Shown: piece by piece, positions 47,440-59,597 of the stretch
Layout: the number at the start of each line of letters is the position of its first letter
Position numbering within the stretch: position 1 is the stretch's first letter
Assembly: GCA_020205615.1 (NCBI GenBank)
Contig: CM035167.1
Location: 60,285,023 to 60,349,022 of the forward strand
DNA from: Panax quinquefolius
Taxonomy: Eukaryota; Streptophyta; Magnoliopsida; Apiales; Araliaceae
DNA: 64,000 bases
Direction of reading: 5' to 3'
Translations under genes and position numbers: made by a program
The notes under the pieces: generated by a model
The model's database searches: none
What the model was told of the DNA's origin: nothing
What the model saw: only the letters and a program-made list of their open reading frames with translations

Positions 47440-48467
47440 GGCATCACTATAACCACAAAGTTACATGTACTATCTGGTAATGACAACACAGGTGCCATGC
47501 TTAATTTCTTTTTCAAATCCTGGAAACTTTCTTCACATTTCTCTGTCCAAACAAATTTCACAGATTTCCTGGTCAAATTTGTTAATGGAGTGGCTATCTT
47601 AGAAAAATCTTGAATAAATCGTCTGTAATAACTGGCCAGTCCCAAGAAACTCCTCACTTCCGATGGTGTTCTTGGTTGTTCCCAATTGATTACAGCTTCC
47701 ACTTTTGATGGATCCACAGAAATCCCATCTTTGTCAATCACGTGCCCAAGAAATTGCACACGATCTAGCCAAAATTCGTACTTAGAGAATTTTGCGTACA
47801 AATTTTCCTCTCTTAGTGTTTCCAATGTCAAACGTAAGTGTCCCACGTGTTCTTCTTGAGTTTTGGAATACACCAAAATGTCGTCGATGAATACCACTAC
47901 AAACTTGTCTAAGAATGGTTTAAACACCCTATTCATCAAATCCATGAATGCAGCAGGTGCATTGGTTAAACCAAAAGACATCACCAGAAACTCGTAATGT
48001 CCATACCGAGTTCTAAATGTCGTTCGTGGTATATCCTCCTTCCTCACTTTCAACTGGTGATACCCACTTCTCAAATCTAATTTTGAGAAGTATTTAGCAC
48101 CCTTCAACTGGTCAAACAAGTCATCAATTCTTGGTAATGGATATTTGTTTTAAATAGTGAACTTGTTTAATTCTCTATAATCAATGCAAAGACGCATTGA
48201 ACCATCCTTCTTCTTCACGAATAACACTGGCGCTCCCCACGGTGATACGCTTAGGTTAATATACTTCCTGTCTAACAATTCTTCCAACTGTACCATCAGT
48301 TCCTTCACTTCTACTGGAGCCATTCTGTACGGGGCATTCAATATCGGTGTTGTCCCCGGCACTAAGTCGATCACGAACTCAATTTCTCTGTCAGGCAGAA
48401 GTCCTGGCAAATCCTCTGGATACCCATCTTCAAATTCCCTCACCATTGGTATCTCTTCCAGTTTCAC
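47440..48467 (-). pseudogene. pol: A3 reverse transcriptase, copy 1
   Basis: Longest open RT copy: [44 protein letters not shown] in [13 protein letters not shown] (about 47885) and [20 protein letters not shown], continuous over 47409-48119. The N-terminal part (48150-48467) has [32 protein letters not shown] and DYRELNK. A shift near 48150 and a TAG at about 48478 break it. This is the copy still joined to RH and IN. Confidence 0.9.
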
Positions 48468-48810
48468 ATTCTTCTTCTAATTATCGACTATGTAAGCTAA
48501 ATAGCCCACACAGCCTTGACTCAACAATTTCTTGGCATGCATAATCGTCAAACATTTCATTTGTCTAGGTGACTTGCTACCATAAAATACTACCTTTAAC
48601 GGGGTCATAAGGTTTACACACTTCTTTTGGCAATCAATTACCGCTCCATATTTGAACAGCCAATCCATTCCCAAAATAACATCAAACTATCCCAATCTAA
48701 TCGGAATCAAATCTACCATCAAGATATTCTCCTTAATGTTCACCCTACAGTTCTTGTATACGAATCTAACAGGATTATCTCTTTATTCGCAATTTCTATG
48801 TTCAAAGGGA
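48468..48810 (-). pseudogene. pol: A3 protease C-terminal part, copy 1
   Basis: Reads MDWLFKYGAVIDCQKKCVNL and YGSKSPRQMKCLTIMHAKKL. It lacks the DSG active site, because the segment begins inside the protease where the tandem unit was joined. Confidence 0.85.
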
Positions 48811-50180
48811 GGCATCACTATACACCACAAAATTTCTTGTGTTATCTGGTAATGACAATTGCCATGCTTAATTTCTTCTTCAAATCCTGGAAACTTTCTT
48901 CACATTTCTCTGTCCAAACAAATTTCACAATTTTCCTTGTCAAATTTGTTAATGGAGTGGCTATCTTAGAAAAATCTTGAATAAATCGTCTGTAATAACC
49001 AGCCAGTCCCTAGAAACTCCTAACTTCCGACGGTGTTCTTGGTTGTTCCCAATTGATTACAGCTTCCACTTTTGATTGATCCACTGAAATCCCATCTTTG
49101 TCAATCACGTGCCCAAGAAATTGTACACGATCTAGCCAAAATTTGCACTTAGAGAATTTTGCGTATAATTTTTCCTTTCTTAGTGTTTCCAATGTCAAAC
49201 GTAAGTGTTCCACGTGTTCTTCTTGAGTTTTGGAATACACCAAAATGTCGTCAATGAATACCACTACAAACTTGTCTAAGAATGGTTTAAACACCCTATT
49301 CATCAAATCCATGAATGCAGCAGGTGCATTGGTTAAACCAAAAGACATCACCAGAAACTCGTAATGTCCATACCGAGTTCTGAATGTCGTTCGTGGTATA
49401 TCCTCCTTCCTTACTTTCAACTGGTGATACCCACTTCTCAAATCTAATTTCAAGAAGTATTTAGCACCCTTCAACTGGTCAAACAAGTCATCAATTCTTG
49501 GTAATGGATATTTGTTTTTAATAGTGACCTTGTTTAATTCTCTATAATTAATGCAAAGACGCATTGAACCATCCTTCTTCTTCACGAATAACACTGGCGC
49601 TCCCCATGGTGATACGCTTGGTTAAATATACTTCTTGTCTAACAATTCTTGCAACTGTACCATCAGTTCCTTCATTTCTACTGGAGCCATTCTGTACGGG
49701 GCCTTCGATATCGGTGTTGTCCCCGGCACTAAGTCGATCACGAGCTCAATTTCTCTGTCAGGCAGAAGTCCTGGCAAATCCTCTGGATACCCATCTTCAA
49801 ATTCCCTCACCATTTGTATCTCTTCCAGTTTCACATTCTTCTTCTGAGTATCGACTATATAAGCTAAATAGCCCACACAGCCTTGACTCAACAATTTCTT
49901 GGCATGCATAATCGTCAGACATTTCATTTGTCTAGGTGACTTTGTACCATAAAATACTACCTTTAACGGGGTCATAAGGTTTACACACTTCTTTTGGCAA
50001 TCAATTACAGCTCCCATATTTGAATGTACCAATCCATTCCCAAAATAACATCAAACTATCCCAATCTAATCGGAATCAAATCTACCATCAAGATATTCTC
50101 CTTAATGTTCACCCTACAGTTCTTGTATACGAATCTAATAGGGATTATCTCTTTATTCGCAATTTCTATGTTCAAAGGGA
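48811..50180 (-). pseudogene. pol: A3 RT copy 2 with partial protease and RNase H ends
   Basis: RT open over 49010-49594 with [20 protein letters not shown] and FIDD (about 49250). The GYYRR connector follows at the left, after a TAG near 49011. Upstream (49622-50032) is the protease tail, DCQKKCVNLMTPLKVVFYG, and RT N-terminal sequence, here without the stop found in copies 1 and 3 after the IVDT position. The copy has no active protease and no complete RNase H of its own. Confidence 0.88.
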
Positions 50181-51211
50181 GGCATCACTATACACCACAA
50201 AATTTCTTGTGTTATCTGGTAATGACAATTGCCATGCTTAATTTCTTCTTCAAATCCTGGAAACTTTCTTCACATTTCTCTTTCCAAACAAATTTCACAG
50301 TTTTCCTTGTCAAATTTGTTAATGGAGTGGCTATCTTAGAAAAATCTTGAATAAATCGTCTGTAATAACCAGCCAGTCCCTAGAAACTCCTAACTTCCGA
50401 CGGTGTTCTTGGTTGTTCCCAATTGATTACAGCTTCCACTTTTGATGGATCCACTAAATCCCATCTTTGTCAATCACGTGCCCAAGAAATTGTACACGAT
50501 CTAGCCAAAATTCGCACTTAGAGAATTTTGCGTATAATTTTTCCTTTCTTAGTGTTTCCAATGTCAAACGTAAGTGTTCCACGTGTTCTTCTTGAGTTAT
50601 GGAATACACCAAAATGTCGTCGATGAATACCACTACAAACTTGTCTAAGAATGGTTTAAACACCCTATTCATTCAATCCATGAATGCAGCAGGTGCATTG
50701 GTTAAACCAAAAGACATCACCAGAAACTCGTAATGTCCATACCGAGTTCTGAATGTCGTTCGAGGTATATCGTCCTTCCTCACTTTCAACTGGTGATACC
50801 CACTTCTCAAATCTATTTTTGAGAATTATTTAGTACCCTTTAACTGATCAAACAAGTCATTTATTCTTGGCAATGAATATTTGTTTTTAATAGTGACTTT
50901 GTTTAATTCTCTATAATCAATGCAAAGACGCATTGACCCATCCTTCTTCTTCACGAATAACACCGGCGCTCCCCACGGCGATACACTTGGTTGAATATAC
51001 TTCTTGTCTAACAATTCTTGCAATTGTACCATCAGTTCCTTCATTTCTACTAGAGCAATTCGGTAGGGGCCTTCGATATTGGTGTTATTCCAGGCGCTAA
51101 GTCGATCACGAACTCAATCTCTCTGTTAGGCGTAAGTTCTAGAAAATCCTCTGGAATCACATCCTCAAATTCCCTCACCACTGGTATCTCTTCCAGTTTC
51201 ACACTCTTCTT
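50181..51211 (-). pseudogene. pol: A3 RT copy 3
   Basis: Fragments 50454-50672 ([20 protein letters not shown]) and 50826-51044 ([20 protein letters not shown]). It is the most damaged copy, with stops in FMDLMNRV and near 50830. It is fused at 50181 to copy 2 and continues on its right into the full protease and gag. Confidence 0.88.
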
Positions 51212-52385
51212 CTAAGTATCGACTATGTAAGCTAAATAGCCCACACAGCCTTGACTCAACAATTTCTTGCCCTGCATAATCGTCAGACATTTCATTTGTC
51301 TAGGCGACTTGCTACCATAAAATACTACCTTTGATGGGGTCATAAGGTTTACACACTTCTTTTGGCAATCAATTACCGCTCCATATTTGAACAGCCAATC
51401 CATTCCCAAAATAACATCAAACTCTCCAAGTTTAATCGGAATCAAATCTACTTTCATGACATTCCCCTTAATGTTCACCCTACAGTTCTTGTATACGAAT
51501 CTAACAGGGATTACCTCCTTATTCGCAATTTCTTTGTTCAGAGGAAAATTCAATTCTTCTCTAGGCAATTCTAACCTCTTAGCAAATTCATCAGAGATAA
51601 ACGAGCAAGTAGCACCCGAATCAAATAATACATAGGCATTTATATCATTGATTGGGATAATACCTGACACCACATCTTTTGATTGCACAGCATCTTGCAC
51701 AGTCATGTTGAAGGTTCTAGCTGTGGGTTTGTTTGATGTTGTAGGTCCAGCAATGGCACATATACCTCCACTGTTACCTCCATTACTTTTGGTTGTCTCT
51801 CCAGCCTTCTTCTTAGGGCATTCACGAGTAAAATGATCCTTGGATCCGCACGTGAAGCACACGTTCTTCTTAGGTTGAGTGCAATTTGGGGTGATGTGAC
51901 CCTCCTGGCCACAATTGAAGCATACTCGTTTCCCTATCAAGCACGCACCCTTGTGAAACTTCCCGCATGTAGCACATGCTTCAAACTTATTGGTTTGCTG
52001 GTTACCCTGCTGGTTTCCAGTACCCACGTTCCCATTCCACTTCCTCTTCAAGTTGTTGTTGTTGTTGTTGTTGTTTCCACTACTACCACCTCCATTTTTA
52101 ATCTCCACCTCATTCTTCTTCTTCTTTTGTTCCTGATTGAACTTTGTCACTACCTCGCCCCCACCTTCAGTGAGTATTGCTTTCTACATCACTGCTGCGA
52201 AAGTCTTCAATTGGAATAGGGAAACCCTACTGTACAACCAGGGCTTCAGTCCCTGTTCAAACCTCTTCGCCTTGCATTCATCCGTGCTGACTGGATAAGG
52301 CGCAAACCTCGCCAACTCGTTGAATTTAGCGGCATACTCGAATACCGTCATCGTTCCCTGCTTCAGTTCCAAAAATTGCACCTCT
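51212..52385 (-). pseudogene. gag: A3 gag (C-terminal half) and protease
   Basis: One frame from the B2 insertion point leftward, broken only by a TAG at 52184 (Glu codon in A2). It has FLELKQGTMTVFEYAAKFNE, a Lys/Asn-rich linker with a run of Asn (CAA-type microsatellite), then three metal-binding knuckles: CATCGKFHKGAC (C-x2-C-x3-H-x3-C), CFNCGQEGHITPNC and CFTCGSKDHFTREC. The protease follows with FDSGATCSFIS and FDVILGMDWLF. It ends at a TAG (CAG in copy 2) before RT. This is the best preserved gag-PR in the window. Confidence 0.92.
52381..52385 (+). repeat. B2 left target-site duplication
   Basis: CCTCT, repeated at 58888-58892. It is part of the A3 gag coding sequence, which resumes on the far side in register. 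Confidence 0.9.
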
Positions 52386-54847
52386 TGTGACGCCCCCAAA
52401 ATTAGGTATACATCACCCATCTTGGATTGCCAGATACATGGTACAGAATTCAAATACAACTTACTAATACAACCATCGTGTACAATACGACAAAACATAA
52501 CTGTGAGTTTGAATACAATTATTGTCTACTAGAGATTATACAAACTCAAAAGGAGTCCTCATTACAATTATTATCACACTATTTCACAGAAAAGTGAGGG
52601 CTACTAATGCTATCCTCTGGACCGTCACTCCGTTCCCCGACTCGTCCCACCTATATTCTCATTTCCTGAAGAGAACAGTGAAAGAAAGGGTGAGCTCAAC
52701 TAGCCCAGCAAGAAATATTATGACTAAGATAATATAAAATAAATTATCATTAGCCTCCAACAATGTTAAATTGTTAAAATACAATAGACATCAAGTTTAA
52801 CTGCAGCGGAACAAGCAATCCATTAAAAGAGTCAAGTGGAAAATAAAATCTACTATCTTTTATGATTAAAAAGGTTTTTCATCACTTTTATCAATGAGAC
52901 TCAAATTTCAATAAATAATCCACATCAATAAATCATCCTCGCACTTTCTGTGCCAAGGATATTATTTAGTATCACGACCACGAATTATCCATGCACTACG
53001 GGCCAAAGATAATCGTGTTTTCATCAACAGTCCCCGATCATGCAATAAAACAATTCATCTTTGCTCCCTTGGCCGAAGAGAATCCATAGCCATAATCATA
53101 CCAAAAACTATCCATCAATGCACTACGGGCCAATGAGGACTTTTAATTTTCACATCATTTGTAATATTACGGTCATGATTATACCGAATAATCCCTGGTC
53201 ATAATCATACCAAGTCCATCTATGCACTACAGGCCACAGATGACTTTCAACATAACATAAACATGAGGATGATGACAATGATATAAGAATTCAATTAAAC
53301 AAGTTCAAGAATTAATTTATCCAGGAATTAATAATGTCCAAATTGTCAACATGATACTGCTTTGTAGAGTAAAATTCAAGAATGATCAGAAGAATATTTT
53401 CATGAAAAGATACTGGATGAAGCTCAAATATCAAGGATATTCTACTAATTTCATGGAGTATAGAAGTTAAAACTTTAACCAACTGAGTATAATAAAGAAT
53501 GGAATAACAAAAGAAATCACCATGCATGCGGTATTACATGCATAAAGTTATTCCAATGAATAATAATAACGGAACCAGTCGGTGAAATTCACTCACACGA
53601 CGTGGATGTTCCAACGAGAATAATAAATGCGAAAAAATAAATGATGGAACCAGTCCCAAATATAGCATGCAGACGAGGATATTCCGACAAAATAATAAAG
53701 ACGGAATAATAAAAAATGGAACCAGTCCCATATAGCATGATGTGATATTCGACAAAATAATAGAAGAATGTCACCAAGTATAGGGTAGCTTGCGTATCTG
53801 AGTTATTCAACGAACAATAAAGAAATGGAATAATGTAAGTTCTCTTCTTGAATACAAAAGAATAATATCCCTTACCATAAAATAATACTTGATATAAGAG
53901 TAGTGAAGTAGCGAAAACTTTTCTTCTATCTCTATAGTCTCTCTCTATAGTTTCTCTCTGAGATTCAAAGTGAATTAAAAAAGAAAATAATGAAGGAATG
54001 AGCTTCTATTTATATAGAAAATGGAATGCATAAGAACTAATCCATGAACGGTCCAGATTGATTTACTTTAATCTGACGGTCCCATATTTAAAGGAAAAAT
54101 CTTTTAAATAAAATATAATATATTCTATTTATATAAAAAGATTTTTACTATGCAAACACTATCTGAAGCACTATATGCAAACACTATGCATAATAAAATA
54201 TAATATATTCTATTTATAGAATAACTTTAATAAAGTATTCTATTTTATATAAAAAGATTTTACTATGCAAAACACTATGCATAATAGAATATAATATATT
54301 ATATTTATAGAATAACTTTAATAAAGTATTCATTTTATATAAAAGATGTTTCTATTTTATTACGTTAATAATACTGAATAAAACAAAACTTCTAAATCAA
54401 CAATAATTGAATCAAATAATGCGAGATACTATCGTGACTATTGTAGCAATAATTGAACATAACCGAGTGACTTCTCACATAAATATCAATAATCAATCTG
54501 CAGTACTTACTATGCAACAACGCCATTCATCGTACTTTTTTACTACCAAGTAGTTCAACAATATCAACGATAAAACTTCCATTTATTATTTTCAATAAAA
54601 TATTTTTGTCGTTTTCTCGAATCAAATAATAATTTCGTTAGGGGTCCACCAATGATTGTCTTGTCAGTCGAATATTTCTGTTTAAAATGAATATTTCCTA
54701 ACCAATCGAATATAATATGACAACTTGCATACTTTACAAAATTTATAAATATTACCCACAACTATAACATTATCTCAAATTCACACCATAATAAAAAAAT
54801 TAATTCGAGAAAATTAATTCTTTATTCATAAAATCTGGGGTTTCACA
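52386..54847 (-). repeat. B2 3' LTR
   Basis: 2,462 bp, minus strand, edges TGTGACGCCCCC (left) and GGGGTTTCACA (right). A reversed TATA-like box lies near 54008. At 54110-54380 there is an AT-rich 90-bp duplication that the 5' LTR shares (58206 and 58296). Here it carries an extra 25 bp. Confidence 0.92.
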
Positions 54848-54856
54848 ATCTCCCCA

Positions 54857-55920
54857 CCTTATGAAATTTCGCCCTCGAAATTTACGTCGATATCTGGTAT
54901 CTTAGAGCAATGGTGAGGATACCTTGACTTCATTTCAGATTCTAACTCTTGAGGTATAACCCTTGAGTGTTGGATACGATTCTTCTTATCCAAGATTTTA
55001 ACACGAGATCTCATACGTTAAATCATACGCTATCTCGTCCGATTCTAAATTAATAATGTGGTTCGGGTCATCCACATATTTACGTAACATCGATACGAAA
55101 AAAAAAAGTTCTGAACACGCGACATACTTGGCGGTAAAATGAGTGTATAGGCCACAGTTCCTACTCGATTGAGGATTTTAAATGGGCCAATTAAATCAAG
55201 GGTTGAGATTTCCTCTCTTCGTCGATTCTTGCTTCTAGAATAGCACCCTCTTGAACCTTCTTCTTCACATTTATCAGCTCTGAGTATGTAGCTTGAGCAG
55301 CTTTAACTTTATCGATTAAAGTCTATTCTAATTGTATATTCGTTATCTTCACGTCGGTCCCTAGAGTCTTTAACTCTATCTCTGTCATTTGTAAGTTATA
55401 CGAAATGGGTCTTTGTGTTAACAAAATCACACTCGTAAACGCATACAATCTTCTACTTAACGCGTCAGCTACCACGTTCGCTTTTCCCATAATGATATTG
55501 AATGGTACGATCGTAATCTTCAACAGCTTGAGCCAACGTCTTTGGCACATGTTACGTTCGTTTTAGGTGAAGAAAATATTTGAGGGTTTTAGAATGGGTT
55601 TTGTACTGGGGTCAATAAAAAATTCAATTTCACGCTCTAGGGGTAAGCTAAGAAGTCTTCAAGAATACGTCAGAAAATTTATTAACAATAGAAATATCAT
55701 TCAAAACTATGACTCTCATCAAAGACTTGGATAGCACATGAAATGAAGGTTTCTACTAACGGAGTTTCAACCAATAAGTCAAAGTCTAATTTCTCCGAAG
55801 TTAATTTAAACGTTGAGCGCAAGCAAGAGAGATAAAAGAATGGGTAGAATCGGTATCTAATAAGGTATAGACTTCGCAAGAGTTTATAATTACTAACCCG
55901 TGCTAACTTTGTTCGGGTCA
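54857..55920 (-). pseudogene. pol: B2 pol remnants (PR, RH tail, end of pol)
   Basis: From right to left: protease sequence with stops (LTSEKLDFDLLVETPL near 55790), a short RT-leading piece, the RNase H tail with [12 protein letters not shown] (about 55450-55500), a connector, then the end of pol near the purine tract. RT and nearly all of IN are deleted. No frame is longer than about 75 codons. It has no coding use. Confidence 0.8.
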
Positions 55921-56271
55921 CTCGCTTTTTGAGAAGTCACGAAAAACGCTCTTCCTGAAACCACCGACTTTGTTTTGTCCGTATCCGCCTTTGGTGCCAC
56001 CTTCCCAGCTGAACTTGACTTCACTATACGACAAAATCGAGCTAAATGACCTTCTCTTCTTAAAATTTTCACTTCTATTATCTTGGCCATGATTACCACC
56101 GAAGTGGTTACCATTCTTGGCATGATAATTTCCCACATGATGGTTATCATTATTCCGATGGTCGTTGCCACCGGTATGATTATTATCATGTTGTTGTTTG
56201 TTACCTTTTGGTTGAGCTAACTCAACGGTCTCATGTTCTTCATTGCTTATCTCAGCATTTTCAGATGCCAT
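55893..56271 (-). pseudogene. gag: B2 gag without capsid
   Basis: Starts at the ATG at 56271 (MASENAEISNEEHETVELA), aligned with the B0 start. It then jumps straight to the basic Asn/His-rich tail (QPKGNKQQHDNNHTGGNDHR, YHAKNGNHFGGNHGQDNR). The whole capsid domain is missing. After FKKRR the frame shifts and the end of a zinc knuckle (REGHLARFC) follows in another frame. The product would be a small basic protein only. Confidence 0.85.
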
Positions 56272-56444
56272 TTTCAAACACTGTCACAAAACAAGGGTTA
56301 ATTAACATGTCGCATATTATCCCTATACTCTGACTGACCAATTAAATACCAAATAAACTTAGGTAGGTCATACTAGCGAAGGAATTCCCCATCTCTCCCC
56401 TCCTAGTTCTTGTCTCACATCTCAGCCAGGGATCATATCCCTAA

Positions 56445-56456
56445 GCTTTGATACCA
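56445..56456 (-). other. B2 primer binding site
   Basis: The minus strand reads TGGTATCAAAGC, two bases from the 5' LTR. Confidence 0.85.
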
Positions 56457-56458
56457 AC

Positions 56459-58887
56459 TGTGACACCCCCAAAATTAGGTATACATCACCCATCTTGGGT
56501 CGCCAGATACAACTTACTAATACAACTGTCGTGTACAATACGACAAAACATAACTGTGAGTTTGAATACAATTATTGTCTACTAGAGATTATACAAACTC
56601 AAAAGGAGTCCTCATTACAATTATTAACACACTATTTCACAAAATAGTGAGGACTACTAATGCTATCCTCTGGACCGTCACTCCGTTTCCCGACTCATCC
56701 CTACTATGTTCTCATTTCCTGAAGAGAACAGTGAAAGAAAGGGTGAGCTCAACTAGCCCAGTAAGAAATATTATGACTAAGATAATGCAGAATAAATTAT
56801 CGTTAGCCTTCAACAATGTTAAACTGTTAAAATATAACAACATCAAGTTTAACTGCAGCGGAACAAGCAATCCATTAAAAGAGTCAAGTAGAGAATGAAA
56901 TCTACTATCTTTTATGATTTAAAAAGTTTTTCATCACTTTTATCGCTGAGACTCAGCTCAATAAATAATCCACATCATTAAATCATCCGTGCACTACAGG
57001 CCAAGGATATTCTTTAGTATCACGACCACGAATTATCCATGCACTACGGGCCAAAGATAATCGTGTTTTCATCAACGGTCCTGATCATGCCATAAAACAA
57101 TTCATCTTTGCTCCCTTGGCCGAAGAGAATCCATAGCCATAATCATACCAAAAACTGTCCATCAATGCACTACGGGCCAATGAGGACTTTTAATTTTCAC
57201 ATCATTTGTAACATTACGGTCATGATTACACCGCATAATCCCTAGTCATAATCATACCAAGTCCATCTATGCACTATATGCCACAAATGACTTTCAACAT
57301 AACATAAACATGAAGATGATGACAATGATATAAGAATTCAATAAAACAAGTTCAAGAATTAATTTATCCATGAACCAATAACGTCCAAATTGTCAACATG
57401 ATACTGCTTTGTAGAGTAAAATTCAAGAATGCTCAGAAGAATATTTCCATGAAAATCTTTCGATGAAGCGCAAATATCAAGGATATTCCACTAATTTCAT
57501 GGAGTATAAAAGTCAAAATTTTAACTAATTGAGTATAATACCGAATGGAATAACAAAAGATATCACCATGCATGCGGTACTTCGCATAGGCGGTTATTCC
57601 AATAGAATAATAATAACGGAACAAGGTCGTGTGAAATTCACAATCGACGGGATGTTCCAATGAGAATAATAAATGCGGAATAATAAATGATGGAACCAAG
57701 TCCTAAGTATATAGCATGCATGCGGGATATTATTCCGGCCGTAATAATAAAGACGGAATAATAAAAATGGAACCGAATCCCACAGATATAGCATGCATGC
57801 GGGATATTCTCGATGAATAATAGAAGAATGTCACCAAGTATAGGGTAGCCCGCGTATACAGGTTATTCCAACAGAACAATAAAGAAATGGAATAACAGAA
57901 GTTCTCTTCTTGAATACAAAAGAATAATATCCATTACCGTAAAATAATACTTGATATAAGAGTAGTGAAGTAGCAAAAAACTTTTCTTCTATCTCTCTAT
58001 AGTCTCTCTATAGTTTCTCTCTAGAGTTCAAAGAAATTAAGTAAGAAAACAATGAAGGAATGAGCTTCTATTTATAGGAAAATAGAATGCATAGTAACTA
58101 ATCCATGAACGATCCAGATTGATTTACTTTAATCTGACGGTCCATATTTAAAGAAAAATCTTTTAAATAAAATATAATATATTCTATTTATATAAAAAGA
58201 TTTTTACTATGCAAATACTATGCATAATAAAATATAATATATTCTATTTATAGAATAACTTTAATAAAGTATTCTATTTTATATAAAAAGATTTTACTAT
58301 GCAAAACACTATGCATAATAGAATATAATATATTCTATTTATAGAATAACTTTAATAAAGTATTACATTTTATATAAAAGATGTTTCTATTTTATTACGT
58401 TAATAATACTGAATAAAACAAAACTTCTAAATCAACAATAATTGAATCAAATAATGTGAGATACTACGCAACAACTATTGTAGCAATAATTGAACAAAAC
58501 TGAGTGACTTCTCACATAAATATCAATAATCAATACCGTGTGCTACTATGCAACAACGCCAGACATCGCATTTCTTTTACTACCGAGTAGTTCAACAGTA
58601 TCAACGGTAAAACTTTCGTCGTTATTTTCAATAAAATATTTTTGTCGTTTTCTCAATCCGACAATAATTCCGTTAATGGGGTCCACTAATGATTGTCTGA
58701 GTCGCATTTAATATTTCCTGTTTAAAATGAATATTCCCCGACCAATCGAATATAATATGACAACTTGCATACTTTACAAAATTTATAAATATTACCCACA
58801 ACTATAACATTATCTCAAATTCACACCATAATAAAAAAATTATTTTGAGAAAATTAATTCTTTATTCATAAAATCTGGGGTTTCACA
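56459..58887 (-). repeat. B2 5' LTR
   Basis: 2,429 bp, co-linear with 52386-54847. It carries the 90-bp duplication (58206-58385) and the reversed TATA-like box near 58068. It is followed by the CCTCT duplication and A3 gag. Confidence 0.92.
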
Positions 58888-58892
58888 CCTCT

Positions 58893-59310
58893 AGCTAACT
58901 CTTTGAACTTTCAAGGAAATAGGTCTCGAAGAATATCTCCTTAAACCTATCCGAGGTCATCATACCTGGTCCTTCTCGAGTTGTATTGGCCTGCCACCAA
59001 TAACTAGCCTCTGCTTTGAACATGAATGTTGCAAAAGCAGTCTTCTGGTCATCCCCTACCCTAGCAACATCGAACACCTTTTCTATCTCCATAATCCAGG
59101 TATGTGCCTCGACTGATTCATGGACCCACGGAATTCAGGTGGTCCAACTGCCTTGAACTCCTTAAACGTTGGTCCTTGGTTCTGTGGTTGATTATGCAAC
59201 GCTCCTGTCAGTAGCGACACTAGTTGTTGAACGGGGTTAGCATCAACATTGTCGTTATTTTTTGTTCATTCAGTGGTTCTCTGTCGTGGTGGTTGACGTC
59301 TGGGAGGCAT
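58893..59310 (-). pseudogene. gag: A3 gag, N-terminal half
   Basis: Starts at the ATG at 59310 (MPPRRQPPRQ) and runs through the capsid, with MEIEKVFDVARVGDDQKTAF, AEASYWWQANTTREGPGM and FETYFLESSKS, to the B2 insertion. The frame continues at 52380 on the other side. A one-base deletion near 59118 shifts the frame, and there is a stop near 59268. Confidence 0.88.
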
Positions 59311-59597
59311 TTTCTGTTAAAAATACACTCATTAGATTATTATTCAACTCTTTTAAGAAATTTCTATTTAACCTGCCTCCACACAAGAAATAACCACATA
59401 ATCACGTAACACTTTGAATAAAGTAACAACTTTTATTTATTCATAATTTCTTTGAAAATATAAAACAGTAGCATCACTGCTATTTACATTACTTTCCTGA
59501 ACTACAAACGTTTCAGGACAACATCATCATCATATCCCATAGGTTACATAACACTTGGGATTTACAACTTATTTAACATTTATTAATCGCATAACAA
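59311..59597 (-). other. A3 spacer between ORF0 and gag
   Basis: About 290 bp with no gene. Same position and sequence type as in A1 and A2. Confidence 0.5.

Larger units (their letters stand above)
47440..51543 (-). repeat. Three tandem copies of a 1.37-kb PR-RT-RH segment in A3
   Basis: Units are 47440-48810, 48811-50180 and 50181-51543, marked by GGCATCACTAT at 47440, 48811 and 50181 (spacing 1371 and 1370 bp). Each unit runs on the minus strand from the middle of the protease through RT to the start of RNase H. At the two internal joints, protease sequence (TTCAAAGGGA) is fused to RNase H sequence (GGCATCACT). The second and third units share small deletions not seen in the first. Confidence 0.93.
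52386..58887 (-). mobile_element. B2: internally deleted family B element in A3 gag
   Basis: 6,502 bp: LTRs 52386-54847 and 56459-58887, primer site at 56445-56456, purine tract next to 54848, and only 1.6 kb of internal sequence. Perfect CCTCT duplications show it inserted as a unit, so it may have moved in its deleted form using proteins of other copies. The internal part keeps fragments of gag, PR, RH and chromodomain; capsid, RT and IN are almost wholly gone. Confidence 0.93.

Noticed and set aside
52930..53240. Regularly spaced CACTACGGGCCA repeats that look CRISPR-like
   Set aside because: Spacing is uneven, the spacers are themselves LTR sequence shared between copies, and the context is a plant retrotransposon.
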